Shown: positions 53,688 to 63,670, counted from the first letter of the stretch. The stretch: DNA of 64,000 nucleotides from an uncultured Clostridia bacterium (GCA_934454115.1 CAKSFQ010000002.1:81548-145547); one strand, 5' to 3'. The notes: generated by a model not told the origin, from the sequence alone. Program-made: numbers and translations.

Positions 53688-56600
53688 AAGAATTGTAAGC
53701 CTTGTACTGGCTATTACCATGATTTTCGGTTGTATCGGCAGCCTTAATATGATAGCCTATGCGGCATCAGATGGCGAAGAATCGTGGGATTATTATTGCA
53801 AGGGTACCGGGCGCAGCACCCCGTTCCGGCCGGACGATCAGTATGTTTCGGAACAAAACGCGCCGGATTTTATGTGGCCGTATGTCAATAACGCAGTCAA
53901 ATACGATTTGATTGTGTGCAGCGATCCGGAACTGAAAAAGGTCGAGTACAGTGTATATGATTTAGATAAGAACTATTATACATTTCCGGTTACCTTTGAA
54001 ACAGGCGTCAATTATTATTGGGCGGTTCGGTATTATGACGGCAAAAAATACAGTAACTGGTCCAATGTAAGACGGTTTCGGATTTCTCCCGATGCGTACG
54101 AATTTGTATATCCGGGGGCGGACGCGGTTTTGGAGAAAATTCCGGATGGGCATCCGAGAATCTATGCAACGCCGAGTACCCTGGGTGAGTTCAGAAGCTG
54201 GAAAGATGATAACCCATATTCCAAAAACGCTTATGATGCAATATTAAGCAAGGCAGATGGATATATTGACGCCAACGAACCGCTGGAGGAACCCAAACTT
54301 GTGAGGGACCCCAATAATGAGGGCAACAACGCCGCGCTTCTTCAACAGTTCCGCACTAACGTGGCGCAGCAATATAATAAAGGGCGCCAGACGGCGCTGG
54401 CATATCTTCTTACAGGAGATGAAAAATACGGAAAATATTCCATTAAGGTTTGGTCTGAGATAGCAAAGTGGGATATAAACGGTGAAACATCTTATGCAAA
54501 TCAGGATCAGGTACACAGGGAAATTGCATTATATGGCGCGGAGTCCTATGACTTTTTGTATAACCTGATGACAGAAGATGAGAGAAAGCAGCTGCGTGAT
54601 ATGGTTGTCGCAAGAACTAAGGTCATGGAACGTCTGCTTGGCAGCATTCCCAAGGAGCCGTATGATTCCCATGGATGGACCGCGTTTGGATTTATCGGGA
54701 TCATTTCCCTCGCGTTATACAAAGACGCGCCTGAGGCGGAAGAATGGTTGAAAACTGCATTAGATGTCTATGTGTCGTTTTTGCCGCCGTGGTCGTACCA
54801 GGACGGCGGTTGGTCGCAGGGCACAAGTTATTGGCAATGGAGCTCTCAGTCAAATAAAGACTTTGTCGAGCTTTTAGCGCTTGGCGAATACATTGATCTC
54901 AGTCAAAAGGCGTGGTGCAGAAACGAGTACCTGTGGATGCTTTATGCATTTCCGCCGGGTTCCTACGGCAGCTTTGGCGATGAGTCGAACAGAGGAAAAT
55001 CCGGTGGACCATCTAGGGATATTGCTGCACGTCAACTGGCCTTTGATAACAATCCTACGCTTAAGTGGTTGATTGATCAATGGGGCGGCTATGAAGGCTA
55101 CAACAATATTAGCGCTTATTATGCTGCAGCAAAGAGCGGCAAGGTGCAGGCAAAGGCGCCGACAACATACCCGTTAGCGCATGAGTTTTCTGATGTTGGT
55201 TGGACGGTCATGTCAAACGATTTGATTGACGTAAGCCGGATTCAGTGTACGTTTAAGTCGAGTCCGTATGGATCATGGAACCATTCACAGGCGGATCAGA
55301 ATAGCTTTTTGATACAGGCGTACGGACAGAATCTGGCGATAAAGAGCGGATACTATGACTCATTTCATTCGGCACATGATAAGGCCATTACCAGAAGTAC
55401 GGGTGCGCATAACAGTGTTACGATTGCTACAAACAGAGGACAGTTAGATGATAGTTTTAACGCAAAAGGTGAGCTGACGGGATTTTTAAATCAGATCGAC
55501 TTCGATATGTCGGCAGGCGACGCCACGAAGGCCTATGATGGCAATCTCGACAAGTTTGAACGTTGTATGATTTACATCAGACCGGATGTGTTTGTGGTTG
55601 TGGATGAACTGGATGCAAAAGGTGACACCGAGGAGAGGTTTGAGTGGTGGCTGAATGCAGAACATGCGATAAAGACGTATGAGGACGGCAGCGGCGCCAG
55701 ACTGCAGGAGGGTAGCGCTGTTCTGGACGCAAAGGTACAGTATCCGCAAAAGATCAAGACCTTTTATAACGATACCTTTGCAATGTCCAACATGAAGGAG
55801 GTCCCTGCGACCGGTAATTATGCAACCGCCAATGTACATACCAGAGTGTGGTTTACAACGCCGCGTGTAGAGCGAACCAAAATGGTTGTAACGATGGATG
55901 TGCATAAGGATGGAACAGGGGCGCGGTACGTCGATACGGAGTATCATGATGACTACATGAAAATGACCTTTGAGGACGGTACCGTTGTTCTTGTAAATCT
56001 AAAATCGCCCGGTACAAAAATTACGACAGAAGAGGGAATTACGTTTGACGGTACAGCGGTAACCTATAACGATGACAGTATTATGTTATCGCTTGGAACA
56101 ATGCTGGAATGGGGAGATAAAACACTGATTCAGTGTGAAAAGAAAGCATCGGTAGTTATGGGACAGAATGAACTTGGCATATCTTCCTATACAGATCAGA
56201 AAATATCCATTGATACCAATAATGATTATGTGGATCAAATAACGGAGATCACAGATTATAATGGAAACAAAATTTCCGATGCATACGGTATTGCATATGA
56301 AAAGGGTATGATGGTTGATTCCGGTAAGCGGACAGAAAATCAGGTGAAGAAATCCGCGGAGGGCACAACAAGACGTTCGGTTCAAGGCATCCCTGTAAAG
56401 TCGGCAAAGGATGAGGAGAACTCCGGTGTTTCCGGGTTTGATGAAAGCGAGAGCGTTGTGTACACACTGGATTCGGCGGCGGACGGTATAACGTTTGAAC
56501 TTGCCAAGGATAATTATACGCTGATGCTTAACGGCAAGCTGATCCAATCTGATGAAAGCAAGAGCAGCATCAAGGTGGTTATTGAAGGCGAGGACGAGAA

Positions 56601-57276
56601 GAACTTTGAACTTTCGGGTTATATGAGACGGGACGGTACGGAAAGTTACAGCGGACAAATCAACCTGGACGGCGCTAAGTATACAGTAAAGAGTATGAGC
56701 GACGGATTGTTCATGAGCGGCTTAAAGGTCGGTGACACAAAGGGAATCCAAAATGTGGATGTTTCTATTTCCAAAGCAGATAATAACCAGGGTGAAAATA
56801 CCGTTGTTTTAGAGAGGGTACCTGTCAATATTCTTGCTGCGGACGAGGTGGAAGATCATGAAAGGGTTAAGAATGATGCCACTGTATTCATTGAAGCGGA
56901 GAACGCGGAAGAGATTGAGAGCGGCAGAGTTTATAACACCAGACAATTTATGTCGGGCGGCGCAGGTATTACCGAACATAACAAGGAAGGTTCGACCCTT
57001 AAATACACGGTTGAGATTCCGGAGGATGGCGATTATACATTAGCGCTAAAATATGTTGCCTGGGATCAGGGCGGCGCAATGCGCAGTATTTTGATGGATG
57101 GCAAAAACTATCAGATGAGTTTGCCGCAAACGGCATCGTGGGGCGCCGAACCGTCTGACTGGAGAGCTGCGGTATCACAGGATACCGTGGAGTTAAAGGC
57201 CGGAACCTATACGATGTTTATCGAAGCCGTAAGCGGTTCATGGAATGTAGACTGGATTGCATTTACAAAAAAATAA
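53677..57276 (+). CDS. Secreted heparinase II/III-family lyase, DUF4962 type, with C-terminal carbohydrate-binding module
   Basis: 1199 residues. TTG 53677 is 6 bases after GGGAGGTG (53663-53670) and starts a classic signal peptide (to about residue 29); it overlaps the previous gene by 11 bases. A fibronectin-like DUF4962 N-terminal domain at about 35-140 (FMWPYVNNAVKYDLIV), an alpha/alpha barrel to about 500, and the heparinase beta-sandwich with N535-H-S-Q538-A-D; most relatives, including the next gene, have His at 538. A region of unknown fold at about 830-1065 and a CBM6/35-like module at about 1068-1199. Expected beta-elimination of a uronate polymer. Paralogue of 57333. Confidence 0.85.
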   Translation: MKNRRIVSLVLAITMIFGCIGSLNMIAYAASDGEESWDYYCKGTGRSTPFRPDDQYVSEQNAPDFMWPYVNNAVKYDLIVCSDPELKKVEYSVYDLDKNYYTFPVTFETGVNYYWAVRYYDGKKYSNWSNVRRFRISPDAYEFVYPGADAVLEKIPDGHPRIYATPSTLGEFRSWKDDNPYSKNAYDAILSKADGYIDANEPLEEPKLVRDPNNEGNNAALLQQFRTNVAQQYNKGRQTALAYLLTGDEKYGKYSIKVWSEIAKWDINGETSYANQDQVHREIALYGAESYDFLYNLMTEDERKQLRDMVVARTKVMERLLGSIPKEPYDSHGWTAFGFIGIISLALYKDAPEAEEWLKTALDVYVSFLPPWSYQDGGWSQGTSYWQWSSQSNKDFVELLALGEYIDLSQKAWCRNEYLWMLYAFPPGSYGSFGDESNRGKSGGPSRDIAARQLAFDNNPTLKWLIDQWGGYEGYNNISAYYAAAKSGKVQAKAPTTYPLAHEFSDVGWTVMSNDLIDVSRIQCTFKSSPYGSWNHSQADQNSFLIQAYGQNLAIKSGYYDSFHSAHDKAITRSTGAHNSVTIATNRGQLDDSFNAKGELTGFLNQIDFDMSAGDATKAYDGNLDKFERCMIYIRPDVFVVVDELDAKGDTEERFEWWLNAEHAIKTYEDGSGARLQEGSAVLDAKVQYPQKIKTFYNDTFAMSNMKEVPATGNYATANVHTRVWFTTPRVERTKMVVTMDVHKDGTGARYVDTEYHDDYMKMTFEDGTVVLVNLKSPGTKITTEEGITFDGTAVTYNDDSIMLSLGTMLEWGDKTLIQCEKKASVVMGQNELGISSYTDQKISIDTNNDYVDQITEITDYNGNKISDAYGIAYEKGMMVDSGKRTENQVKKSAEGTTRRSVQGIPVKSAKDEENSGVSGFDESESVVYTLDSAADGITFELAKDNYTLMLNGKLIQSDESKSSIKVVIEGEDEKNFELSGYMRRDGTESYSGQINLDGAKYTVKSMSDGLFMSGLKVGDTKGIQNVDVSISKADNNQGENTVVLERVPVNILAADEVEDHERVKNDATVFIEAENAEEIESGRVYNTRQFMSGGAGITEHNKEGSTLKYTVEIPEDGDYTLALKYVAWDQGGAMRSILMDGKNYQMSLPQTASWGAEPSDWRAAVSQDTVELKAGTYTMFIEAVSGSWNVDWIAFTKK

Positions 57277-57289
57277 GGTAATGGATTGC

Positions 57290-57310
57290 TGCCGCCGCTT
57301 TGCGGCGGCA
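57290..57310 (+). other. GC-rich hairpin between the tandem lyase genes
   Basis: TGCCGCCGC at 57290-57298 pairs with GCGGCGGCA at 57302-57310 around a 3-base loop. A TTTT follows only at 57317-57320, so at most a partial terminator. Confidence 0.65.
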
Positions 57311-57332
57311 CAAGGCTTTTAAGGGAGATATT

Positions 57333-60300
57333 ATGAAAAAATTAGTAGCTTTGGGATTGACTTTTTTTATCTTTGCATCGTTGCTTTACGGCGTTTATGC
57401 AAGCGGTCTTGGCTGGGACGGAGATAATAAGTATGTTTCAGAATCAGGGGGATATATGCCTTTTTTTCCTGAAAACAAGTATACCTCTCAACAGAATCCA
57501 CCAAGTTTTACGTGGCCGTATATCACAAATGCTAAGACTTATGATTTGATAGTGTGCTCCGACCAAAGCCTTAAAAAGGTTATTTATCAAAAAAAGCGAT
57601 TAGCAGTTAATTTTTACAATTTTGATTGTACGTTTAAAACCGGGGTCGATTATTACTGGTCTGTGCGGTATCAAACAACGGACGGTGCGACAAGCGAGTG
57701 GTCTGATGTGCGCAGGTTTCGAATCGATCCAAATGCCTATGAGTTTTGTGTAGATGGTATTGATAAGCTGCTTGCAAAGGTTCCAAAAGCGCATCCGCGT
57801 GTTTGGACTACCCAAAGGGAACTCTCTGATTTTAGAGATTTTTCAAATCAAAATTATAACGCAAAGCTGATCTTTGACGAGACGGTGGAGAAAGCGAGAG
57901 AGTATGTAGAAAACGGCGCCATTCCTTCAGAACCGAAGGTAAATGATTCTGATATTTCAGGACAAACCTCTGTCATGACCGGTATGATTCAAACGACTGC
58001 GTTTGCTTACCTCTTAACCGGAGAAAAAGAGATCGGTGACTTTGCAATTGATCTTATGGCTGCCGTATCTAAATGGGATTGGGATGACAAAACAGGAGCC
58101 ACGTCTTACACGAAGCAAGACCAGGCTTACAGGGACATCGCATTAAAAACCGCAATGGCTTATGACTGGGTTTATGACCTGATTCAAAGATCAGAATATG
58201 AGAATGAAAAAAAGATAGTGCAAATGATGATTCAAGGACGAACGAATCGTATTATTGGGCTGGCGGACTCTATTCGCATCGACCCTTACTACTCGCATGG
58301 GTGGACTGCACTTGGATATATTGGTGTGATTGGACTTGCAATGTACGGTGACATTCCCGATGCGTCTCGTTGGTTAAAAGATGTGATTCCGGTATATACG
58401 GCAGTACTTCCGCCTTGGTCGGAACAGGACGGCGGCTGGTCACAGGGGACGGATTATTGGCAGTACAGCACGAACAGCGGCGGAGAATTTATGGACGCGC
58501 TTGCCATATCCGGCGTTTTGGATTTATATAAAAGCGCATGGATGCAAAATCAATATTTATGGTCGCTCTATGTGTATCCGGAGGGATCTTACGGTTCGTT
58601 CGGCGACGGTTCGAACAGGTATAAAGCAGAGGAAGGCGGGTATTCATCGCAAGCGATGAACCGGATCGCCGCTTTTACCGGGAATCCTGTTGCCAAGTGG
58701 CTTGCAGAACAAACGGGTGGTATTGACACATCGTTCAGCAATTACTATTTGCTATACCGAATGCAGGTAACGGCACATGTTCCGACCGATTATCCGCTTT
58801 CACATGAATTTAAGGATATAGGATGGGCAGTGATGACCAATGACCTTATTGATTCAAACCGAATTCAGTTTACCTTTAAATCCAGTCCGTGGGGATCGTA
58901 CAATCATTCCCATGCCGATCAAAACAGTTTTATCATTCAGGCGTACGGTGAAAACTTAGCGATAAAAAGCGGATATTATGACTCGTATCATACAACTCAT
59001 GATAATAATATAACAAGAAAAACCTTTGCGCATAATACAATCACAACGGATGATACGGACGGTCAGGGATATTATACGGATGAAAACGGCTCAAACGATA
59101 CGCTGGATGCAAAGGGGAGGCTCGTGCAGTTTGCAAACCACATGAGCTTTGACAGTCTTACGGGAGACGCAACTGATGCGTATCTTAACAGCCCGGCAGG
59201 CAACACGGAAGCGATCGGAAAGTATGTTCGAAACATCGTTTATTTACGCCCGGATACCTTTATTGTTATTGATGATTTGAAAACAAATAATGAGAAAAAA
59301 TCGCAGTTTAAATGGTGGCTTAATTCGGAAAATCCAATGGAGTATGGAGATAATTATGCAATCATTACAAAGGGGTTAGCCCGTTTAAAGGCAAATGTTG
59401 TATATCCTAAAAATACAAAAGCTGCGTATTACGCAGGTTTTTATGACTTAAAAGGAAAGTATTGGCCGACCAATAAAACGTATGAAGGAAGAAACGAACA
59501 GGATCGGGTTTCCTTTGCGACTCCCTTATGCGCTTCAACGAAAATGGTCACAACAATGAATGTATATAAGGAAAATGATGCTGCGAGGGACGCACTTGTC
59601 ACGTATTCCGGGGACAAAAAATGTATGCGTCTTTCCTACGGCGATACCGTGGTTTTGGTGAATTTAACAGACGGAGAAGTTACGTGCGACGGGATAAAAT
59701 TTGATGGAGCGGCAGTAACTTACAATCGTGATTCCATCATGATGACCGATGGTACAAAATTATATAAAGATAATACCCCGTTGATTACATCGTCAAATAG
59801 GGCAACGATTGCCGTGGGGTGCGGACAGTTATGCATCAGCAGTGATGATGACGCAGAGGTGTTTATTAAGGGCTCAAATGGTTATTTGGATGGAAATGGT
59901 GTCGATAGGTTGGTTGATTTGAGCGGACGCAGCATCTCGCCGGCGATCGGTTTGACGCCGATTAATAGCGCCGACGGGATCAGTCTTAAGGCGCAGCGGG
60001 GTACGTATTGCCTTATTGTGTCCGAAAATAATCCTGTTCATATCAATGATATGATTCCGTCCAATGTAAGACTGAGCAAAAACGATGGTATACTGACTGT
60101 GACCTGGGATGGCAGAAACGACTGTGGGTATGATGTTGAAATCAACGGATCGATTGTCAATCAGGTGGAGAGCCCCTATGTTGTCATACCGGATACCGAT
60201 GAGGATATAAGTGTTCGGGTACGTGCAACGATGAACCATGTTATATCTGATTGGAGTGACAGGGTCAACTACTGTTTGGCGGAAGAGGCAAAGTTTGGCA

Positions 60301-62243
60301 CGGTAAAGTATATGAGAGATGCGGAAAACAAGCTTATAGCAGAGATGTATGTAAGCGGTGTGCCGGATAATGCGGTGATTTTAACGGCAAGGTATGATAG
60401 TGACTATATATTAAAGAATCTGATCACGACAGAGCCGATTACCGGAACAAACCGTATTGAAATCGGCGATGTGGATGAGAACAGTACGGATACGATAAAA
60501 ATATTCATTGCTGAAAAAAATACGCTGCAACCAATGAAAATTCAATCGATTTACCGTGCAGACACCACCGATTTAAACACAATATTTGTAAATGATAAAG
60601 AAGTGGAAGAGTTTTCAAACGAAAAAGACACATACACGGTTGATATTCCGGAATCGGAGGCAGACGAATATCCGAGCATTCTTGCCGAAGCAGTCGATGG
60701 AACGGAAAGAATTGTTTACGCACATAATTATAAAACGAAGGAGACCAAAATAAAAATAACGTCTCAAAGCGGAAAGAAAAGAACTATTATCATTAAATTT
60801 AATGTCATTTATGAGAATAAGCATAAAGTAAAGGGCGCGGACACAAGCAATAAATTTGTGAAAGACAGCGGCACCTCCGATGGAACAATGGTAAGCGGTG
60901 CGGCGACGTTTACCTATCAAATGAACAATGTTTCCCGTCGGATTCCTCTAAGCCTCTATTCCAAAACCCAAATAAACGGCGGCGAAAGCAATTTCGGTTC
61001 GCGTCTGTGCAGTGACCGTGCAACCAACTCCGGCAATAAGATGGGGTTAGAAAGCCTGGCCGACGACTTGACGGGCTGGGATTATTTTGTCCTTCCCAAT
61101 GATGGTTATTATAGCCAAAGCAGTCAATGCAGTAATGAAAAAATAACCTTTGCACTGGCAGATGATGCCGAAATTGTTGTGCTCGGAACAGGAAAAGTTG
61201 AATCCTTAAAAAATAATGGGTTTCAGTCAGAGATCGGTTCTTACGGCGTAGCCAGATACATGAATGTTGTCGGTGACGAGGATATCTATTATAATACCGT
61301 GCTGAACGGAAAATCTGTGGATGACGTTGATGCTTCCGGGAGACTTAAAAACTATGATCTCATATCCGAATGGGTTGATGTCAATCCATTAACCAAAATT
61401 GATGCTTCCACAGGAGACAAGGTCAATTACACCAAAGAGGATTATGAAAAGCTCAGACCGTCAAAGGATCAATTTACAAAAACAGGCATTGCAAAGCCAT
61501 GGACTCATAGCTATTATTTTTCAAATAAATATTCAAAAACCTACCGTATCGAAAGGGAAGGAAAGAATGTTACGCTCGATTTAAGCGGGATGGGAGGCAA
61601 CAAAATTTTAGTGATTGTCAAGGGAAAAAGCCTGCGCGCGCCGATCGGAAATATCAATTTTTTGGGACCGATTCAATTTGATGATATCGAGGACGTTTTA
61701 ATGGCCGGCTGTACGGATGACAGCCAAAACAAAGCTGAAGCATGGCATACATGGGATTCACTGATAAAGTATGATTTTTCGGATGGCGCAAAAGCATACT
61801 ATGATGATGGCGTGATAAAGCTTGGTGACGATGCTATCGGTTTGGAAGGTGCATGCTATTTTCCGATTTACACCAATCTTTTAAAAAATTGGAACCTCGC
61901 GGCATGGCAAAAGGCGTATTACTTTGGAACCACGGAAGTTTCCGGCTATCAATATCCGAGGTTTGCCGATACCCTCCACGATTGGTATAGCTTTGATTTA
62001 ACGAAGCCTGCGTATCTGTATGTTGTATGCGGCGGGGCTGCCCCCGGGTTTATTGATTCGTCATGGGAAAAGGTTTCGGACGATCGTCCTTTATTCAGCA
62101 CGACGGGCATAGCAAAAACCTACAGAAACATTTATAAAAAATACATCCATGTCGATCCCAAAGGGACGGAACATGTCGTGATGCAAACGCCCGGCAGCGG
62201 GGGAAGCGCCTATTATCTCCTGATTAAACCCGAAAAAGAATAA
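57333..62243 (+). CDS. Giant secreted heparinase II/III-family lyase, DUF4962 type, with FN3, cadherin-like and repeat domains
   Basis: 1636 residues from ATG 57333 after AAGGGAG (57321-57327). Signal peptide to about residue 24. N-terminal DUF4962 domain (about 30-135) and alpha/alpha barrel very like 53677, heparinase beta-sandwich with N524-H-S-H527-A-D529 (full catalytic motif). Then FN3 at about 908-985, the recurrent module (about 990-1075, IKIFIAEKNTLQP), a cadherin-like sandwich at about 1080-1165 (IFVNDKEVEEFS), and from about 1200 to the end copies of the repeat domain seen in 42959/44985 (FGSRLCSDR near 1220; a degenerate one near the C-terminus). Probable polymer-cleaving enzyme with multiple polymer-binding modules. 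Confidence 0.85.
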   Translation: MKKLVALGLTFFIFASLLYGVYASGLGWDGDNKYVSESGGYMPFFPENKYTSQQNPPSFTWPYITNAKTYDLIVCSDQSLKKVIYQKKRLAVNFYNFDCTFKTGVDYYWSVRYQTTDGATSEWSDVRRFRIDPNAYEFCVDGIDKLLAKVPKAHPRVWTTQRELSDFRDFSNQNYNAKLIFDETVEKAREYVENGAIPSEPKVNDSDISGQTSVMTGMIQTTAFAYLLTGEKEIGDFAIDLMAAVSKWDWDDKTGATSYTKQDQAYRDIALKTAMAYDWVYDLIQRSEYENEKKIVQMMIQGRTNRIIGLADSIRIDPYYSHGWTALGYIGVIGLAMYGDIPDASRWLKDVIPVYTAVLPPWSEQDGGWSQGTDYWQYSTNSGGEFMDALAISGVLDLYKSAWMQNQYLWSLYVYPEGSYGSFGDGSNRYKAEEGGYSSQAMNRIAAFTGNPVAKWLAEQTGGIDTSFSNYYLLYRMQVTAHVPTDYPLSHEFKDIGWAVMTNDLIDSNRIQFTFKSSPWGSYNHSHADQNSFIIQAYGENLAIKSGYYDSYHTTHDNNITRKTFAHNTITTDDTDGQGYYTDENGSNDTLDAKGRLVQFANHMSFDSLTGDATDAYLNSPAGNTEAIGKYVRNIVYLRPDTFIVIDDLKTNNEKKSQFKWWLNSENPMEYGDNYAIITKGLARLKANVVYPKNTKAAYYAGFYDLKGKYWPTNKTYEGRNEQDRVSFATPLCASTKMVTTMNVYKENDAARDALVTYSGDKKCMRLSYGDTVVLVNLTDGEVTCDGIKFDGAAVTYNRDSIMMTDGTKLYKDNTPLITSSNRATIAVGCGQLCISSDDDAEVFIKGSNGYLDGNGVDRLVDLSGRSISPAIGLTPINSADGISLKAQRGTYCLIVSENNPVHINDMIPSNVRLSKNDGILTVTWDGRNDCGYDVEINGSIVNQVESPYVVIPDTDEDISVRVRATMNHVISDWSDRVNYCLAEEAKFGTVKYMRDAENKLIAEMYVSGVPDNAVILTARYDSDYILKNLITTEPITGTNRIEIGDVDENSTDTIKIFIAEKNTLQPMKIQSIYRADTTDLNTIFVNDKEVEEFSNEKDTYTVDIPESEADEYPSILAEAVDGTERIVYAHNYKTKETKIKITSQSGKKRTIIIKFNVIYENKHKVKGADTSNKFVKDSGTSDGTMVSGAATFTYQMNNVSRRIPLSLYSKTQINGGESNFGSRLCSDRATNSGNKMGLESLADDLTGWDYFVLPNDGYYSQSSQCSNEKITFALADDAEIVVLGTGKVESLKNNGFQSEIGSYGVARYMNVVGDEDIYYNTVLNGKSVDDVDASGRLKNYDLISEWVDVNPLTKIDASTGDKVNYTKEDYEKLRPSKDQFTKTGIAKPWTHSYYFSNKYSKTYRIEREGKNVTLDLSGMGGNKILVIVKGKSLRAPIGNINFLGPIQFDDIEDVLMAGCTDDSQNKAEAWHTWDSLIKYDFSDGAKAYYDDGVIKLGDDAIGLEGACYFPIYTNLLKNWNLAAWQKAYYFGTTEVSGYQYPRFADTLHDWYSFDLTKPAYLYVVCGGAAPGFIDSSWEKVSDDRPLFSTTGIAKTYRNIYKKYIHVDPKGTEHVVMQTPGSGGSAYYLLIKPEKE

Positions 62244-62258
62244 TTGGAGGATTCATCA

Positions 62259-63494
62259 ATGGACAAAGAAAATCGTAATTTGATATCAAATTTTAATAAA
62301 GGGTGGACGCTTCGAAACGCAGAAAATGATTCTGTAACCGATGTGATTGCCACGGACGCGCTCCCAAGTGAGAACAAGGCGATCCTTACATTAAGTAAGG
62401 ATAAGCCTGTTCTGCAAAAATATGAATTTACGGCAGATATATCCGATAAGGGAGCATATCGGTTTTGTGTGGAATATTCTGTCAGCGGTGCGAGAAGTCA
62501 GTTGGCAGCTTATGGATTGATTACACTTTTGGACAGTGCCGGTAATGGGAAAAGAAGATTATACATGAAACGGAACGGAAAATACCTGGAACTGACATTT
62601 GTCAGCGAAGAAGAGTGTCAGGCTCGGATAGAGCTGGGAATGAAACAAGCCGGAAGTGTGATTTGGAGCAATCCTGTATTAAATCAATGCGAAATGCCAA
62701 AAGCGAGGAACGTCAAAATCGCATCGGTTCATATGGATGTAATCCGGAGCAGCACATATGAAAACAACCTCAAAAGAATTGAGAACGGGGTATGCGAGGC
62801 AGCAGCAAATGGTGCGGATGTTGTGTTGTTCCCGGAGACAATTGCGGACCGTGCTACAGAAATGCCGGAAGATAAGGTGTTCGAGCCGATAAGTGGTACT
62901 TTGTGTTCGTTCATGAAAGAACTTGCGGAAAAAAATAAGTGTTATATTATTTTTACTTATCATGAGACGGACGAAAACGGTTTAAAGCATAACACAGCCA
63001 TACTGATCGATAGACAGGGAGAAATCGCCGGAAGATATGTAAAAACGCATCAAGCGTTAGTGGAATATGAAAGAGGAATGGTTCCGGGGGATCTTTATCC
63101 CGTTTTTGATACGGATTTTGGCAGAATCGGAATTTTAATTTGTTGGGATGCGTATTTTGCGGAACCGGCACACGAACTTTCAATGCAAGGCGCTGAGATT
63201 CTGTTTGTTTCGACCGCCGGGAATCCTACATACCGACACATTGCAAGAGCAAAAGAAAATGGGGTTTACGTCGCAGTGGCATGCGCAGGGCAGCAGGATG
63301 ATTCCGGAATACATCCAACCAAAATAATCAGTCCGTCCGGGCGTATTTTATCACATACCGATGAAGACGGCGGCCTTGCATTTGCGGAAATTGATTTAAA
63401 CAAAAATGATTACATTTACTGGTTGTCCGTCGGCGATGCAAATACAAATCCCAGGGAGGTATATAGCAACGAGTACAGGGATGACATCATCTGA
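62259..63494 (+). CDS. Nitrilase-superfamily amidohydrolase with N-terminal beta-sandwich-like domain
   Basis: 411 residues, no signal peptide. ATG 62259, GGAGG at 62246-62250; 15 bases after the giant lyase. Residues 1 to about 145 look like a beta-rich, CBM-like domain (FNKGWTLRNAENDS…), unusual for the family. The C-terminal part is a carbon-nitrogen hydrolase with the E193-K262-C295 triad in LFPETIAD, YVKTHQ and ILICWDAYF. Expected to cleave a C-N bond (amide or carbamoyl) of a small cytoplasmic substrate. In context it may deacylate or deamidate a sugar from the imported oligosaccharide (inference). No close assignment possible. Confidence 0.85.
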   Translation: MDKENRNLISNFNKGWTLRNAENDSVTDVIATDALPSENKAILTLSKDKPVLQKYEFTADISDKGAYRFCVEYSVSGARSQLAAYGLITLLDSAGNGKRRLYMKRNGKYLELTFVSEEECQARIELGMKQAGSVIWSNPVLNQCEMPKARNVKIASVHMDVIRSSTYENNLKRIENGVCEAAANGADVVLFPETIADRATEMPEDKVFEPISGTLCSFMKELAEKNKCYIIFTYHETDENGLKHNTAILIDRQGEIAGRYVKTHQALVEYERGMVPGDLYPVFDTDFGRIGILICWDAYFAEPAHELSMQGAEILFVSTAGNPTYRHIARAKENGVYVAVACAGQQDDSGIHPTKIISPSGRILSHTDEDGGLAFAEIDLNKNDYIYWLSVGDANTNPREVYSNEYRDDII

Positions 63495-63561
63495 TTGTTT
63501 TGTGGAAAGGCTTGGGTTTTAATGTCGAGATGTTTGGATCACTCTATCTTTCGGTTGGATG

Positions 63562-63590
63562 TTGACTGGTTTTGTCTAGTGCTATATATT
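63562..63590 (+). promoter_or_regulatory. Near-consensus sigma-A promoter of a small transcription unit
   Basis: TTGACT at 63562-63567, exactly 17-base spacer, TATATT at 63585-63590; five of six matches in each box. A transcript would start near 63597. Confidence 0.6.
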
Positions 63591-63631
63591 GTTGTTTAAA
63601 GGATAAATTGACTGTGTGAGGAGTTGCAAGG

Positions 63632-63670
63632 TTGAAAAAAACAAAGCAAGAGAAATATAATACAGAATAA
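63632..63670 (+). CDS. Possible 12-codon mini-ORF (leader peptide or decayed gene start)
   Basis: TTG 63632 with GAGGAG at 63618-63623 encodes MKKTKQEKYNTE and stops at 63668-63670. The MKK start behind a good ribosome binding site looks like the first codons of the secreted genes in this run, but nothing follows. It may be a leader peptide, the remains of a deleted cistron, or chance. Confidence 0.3.
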   Translation: MKKTKQEKYNTE

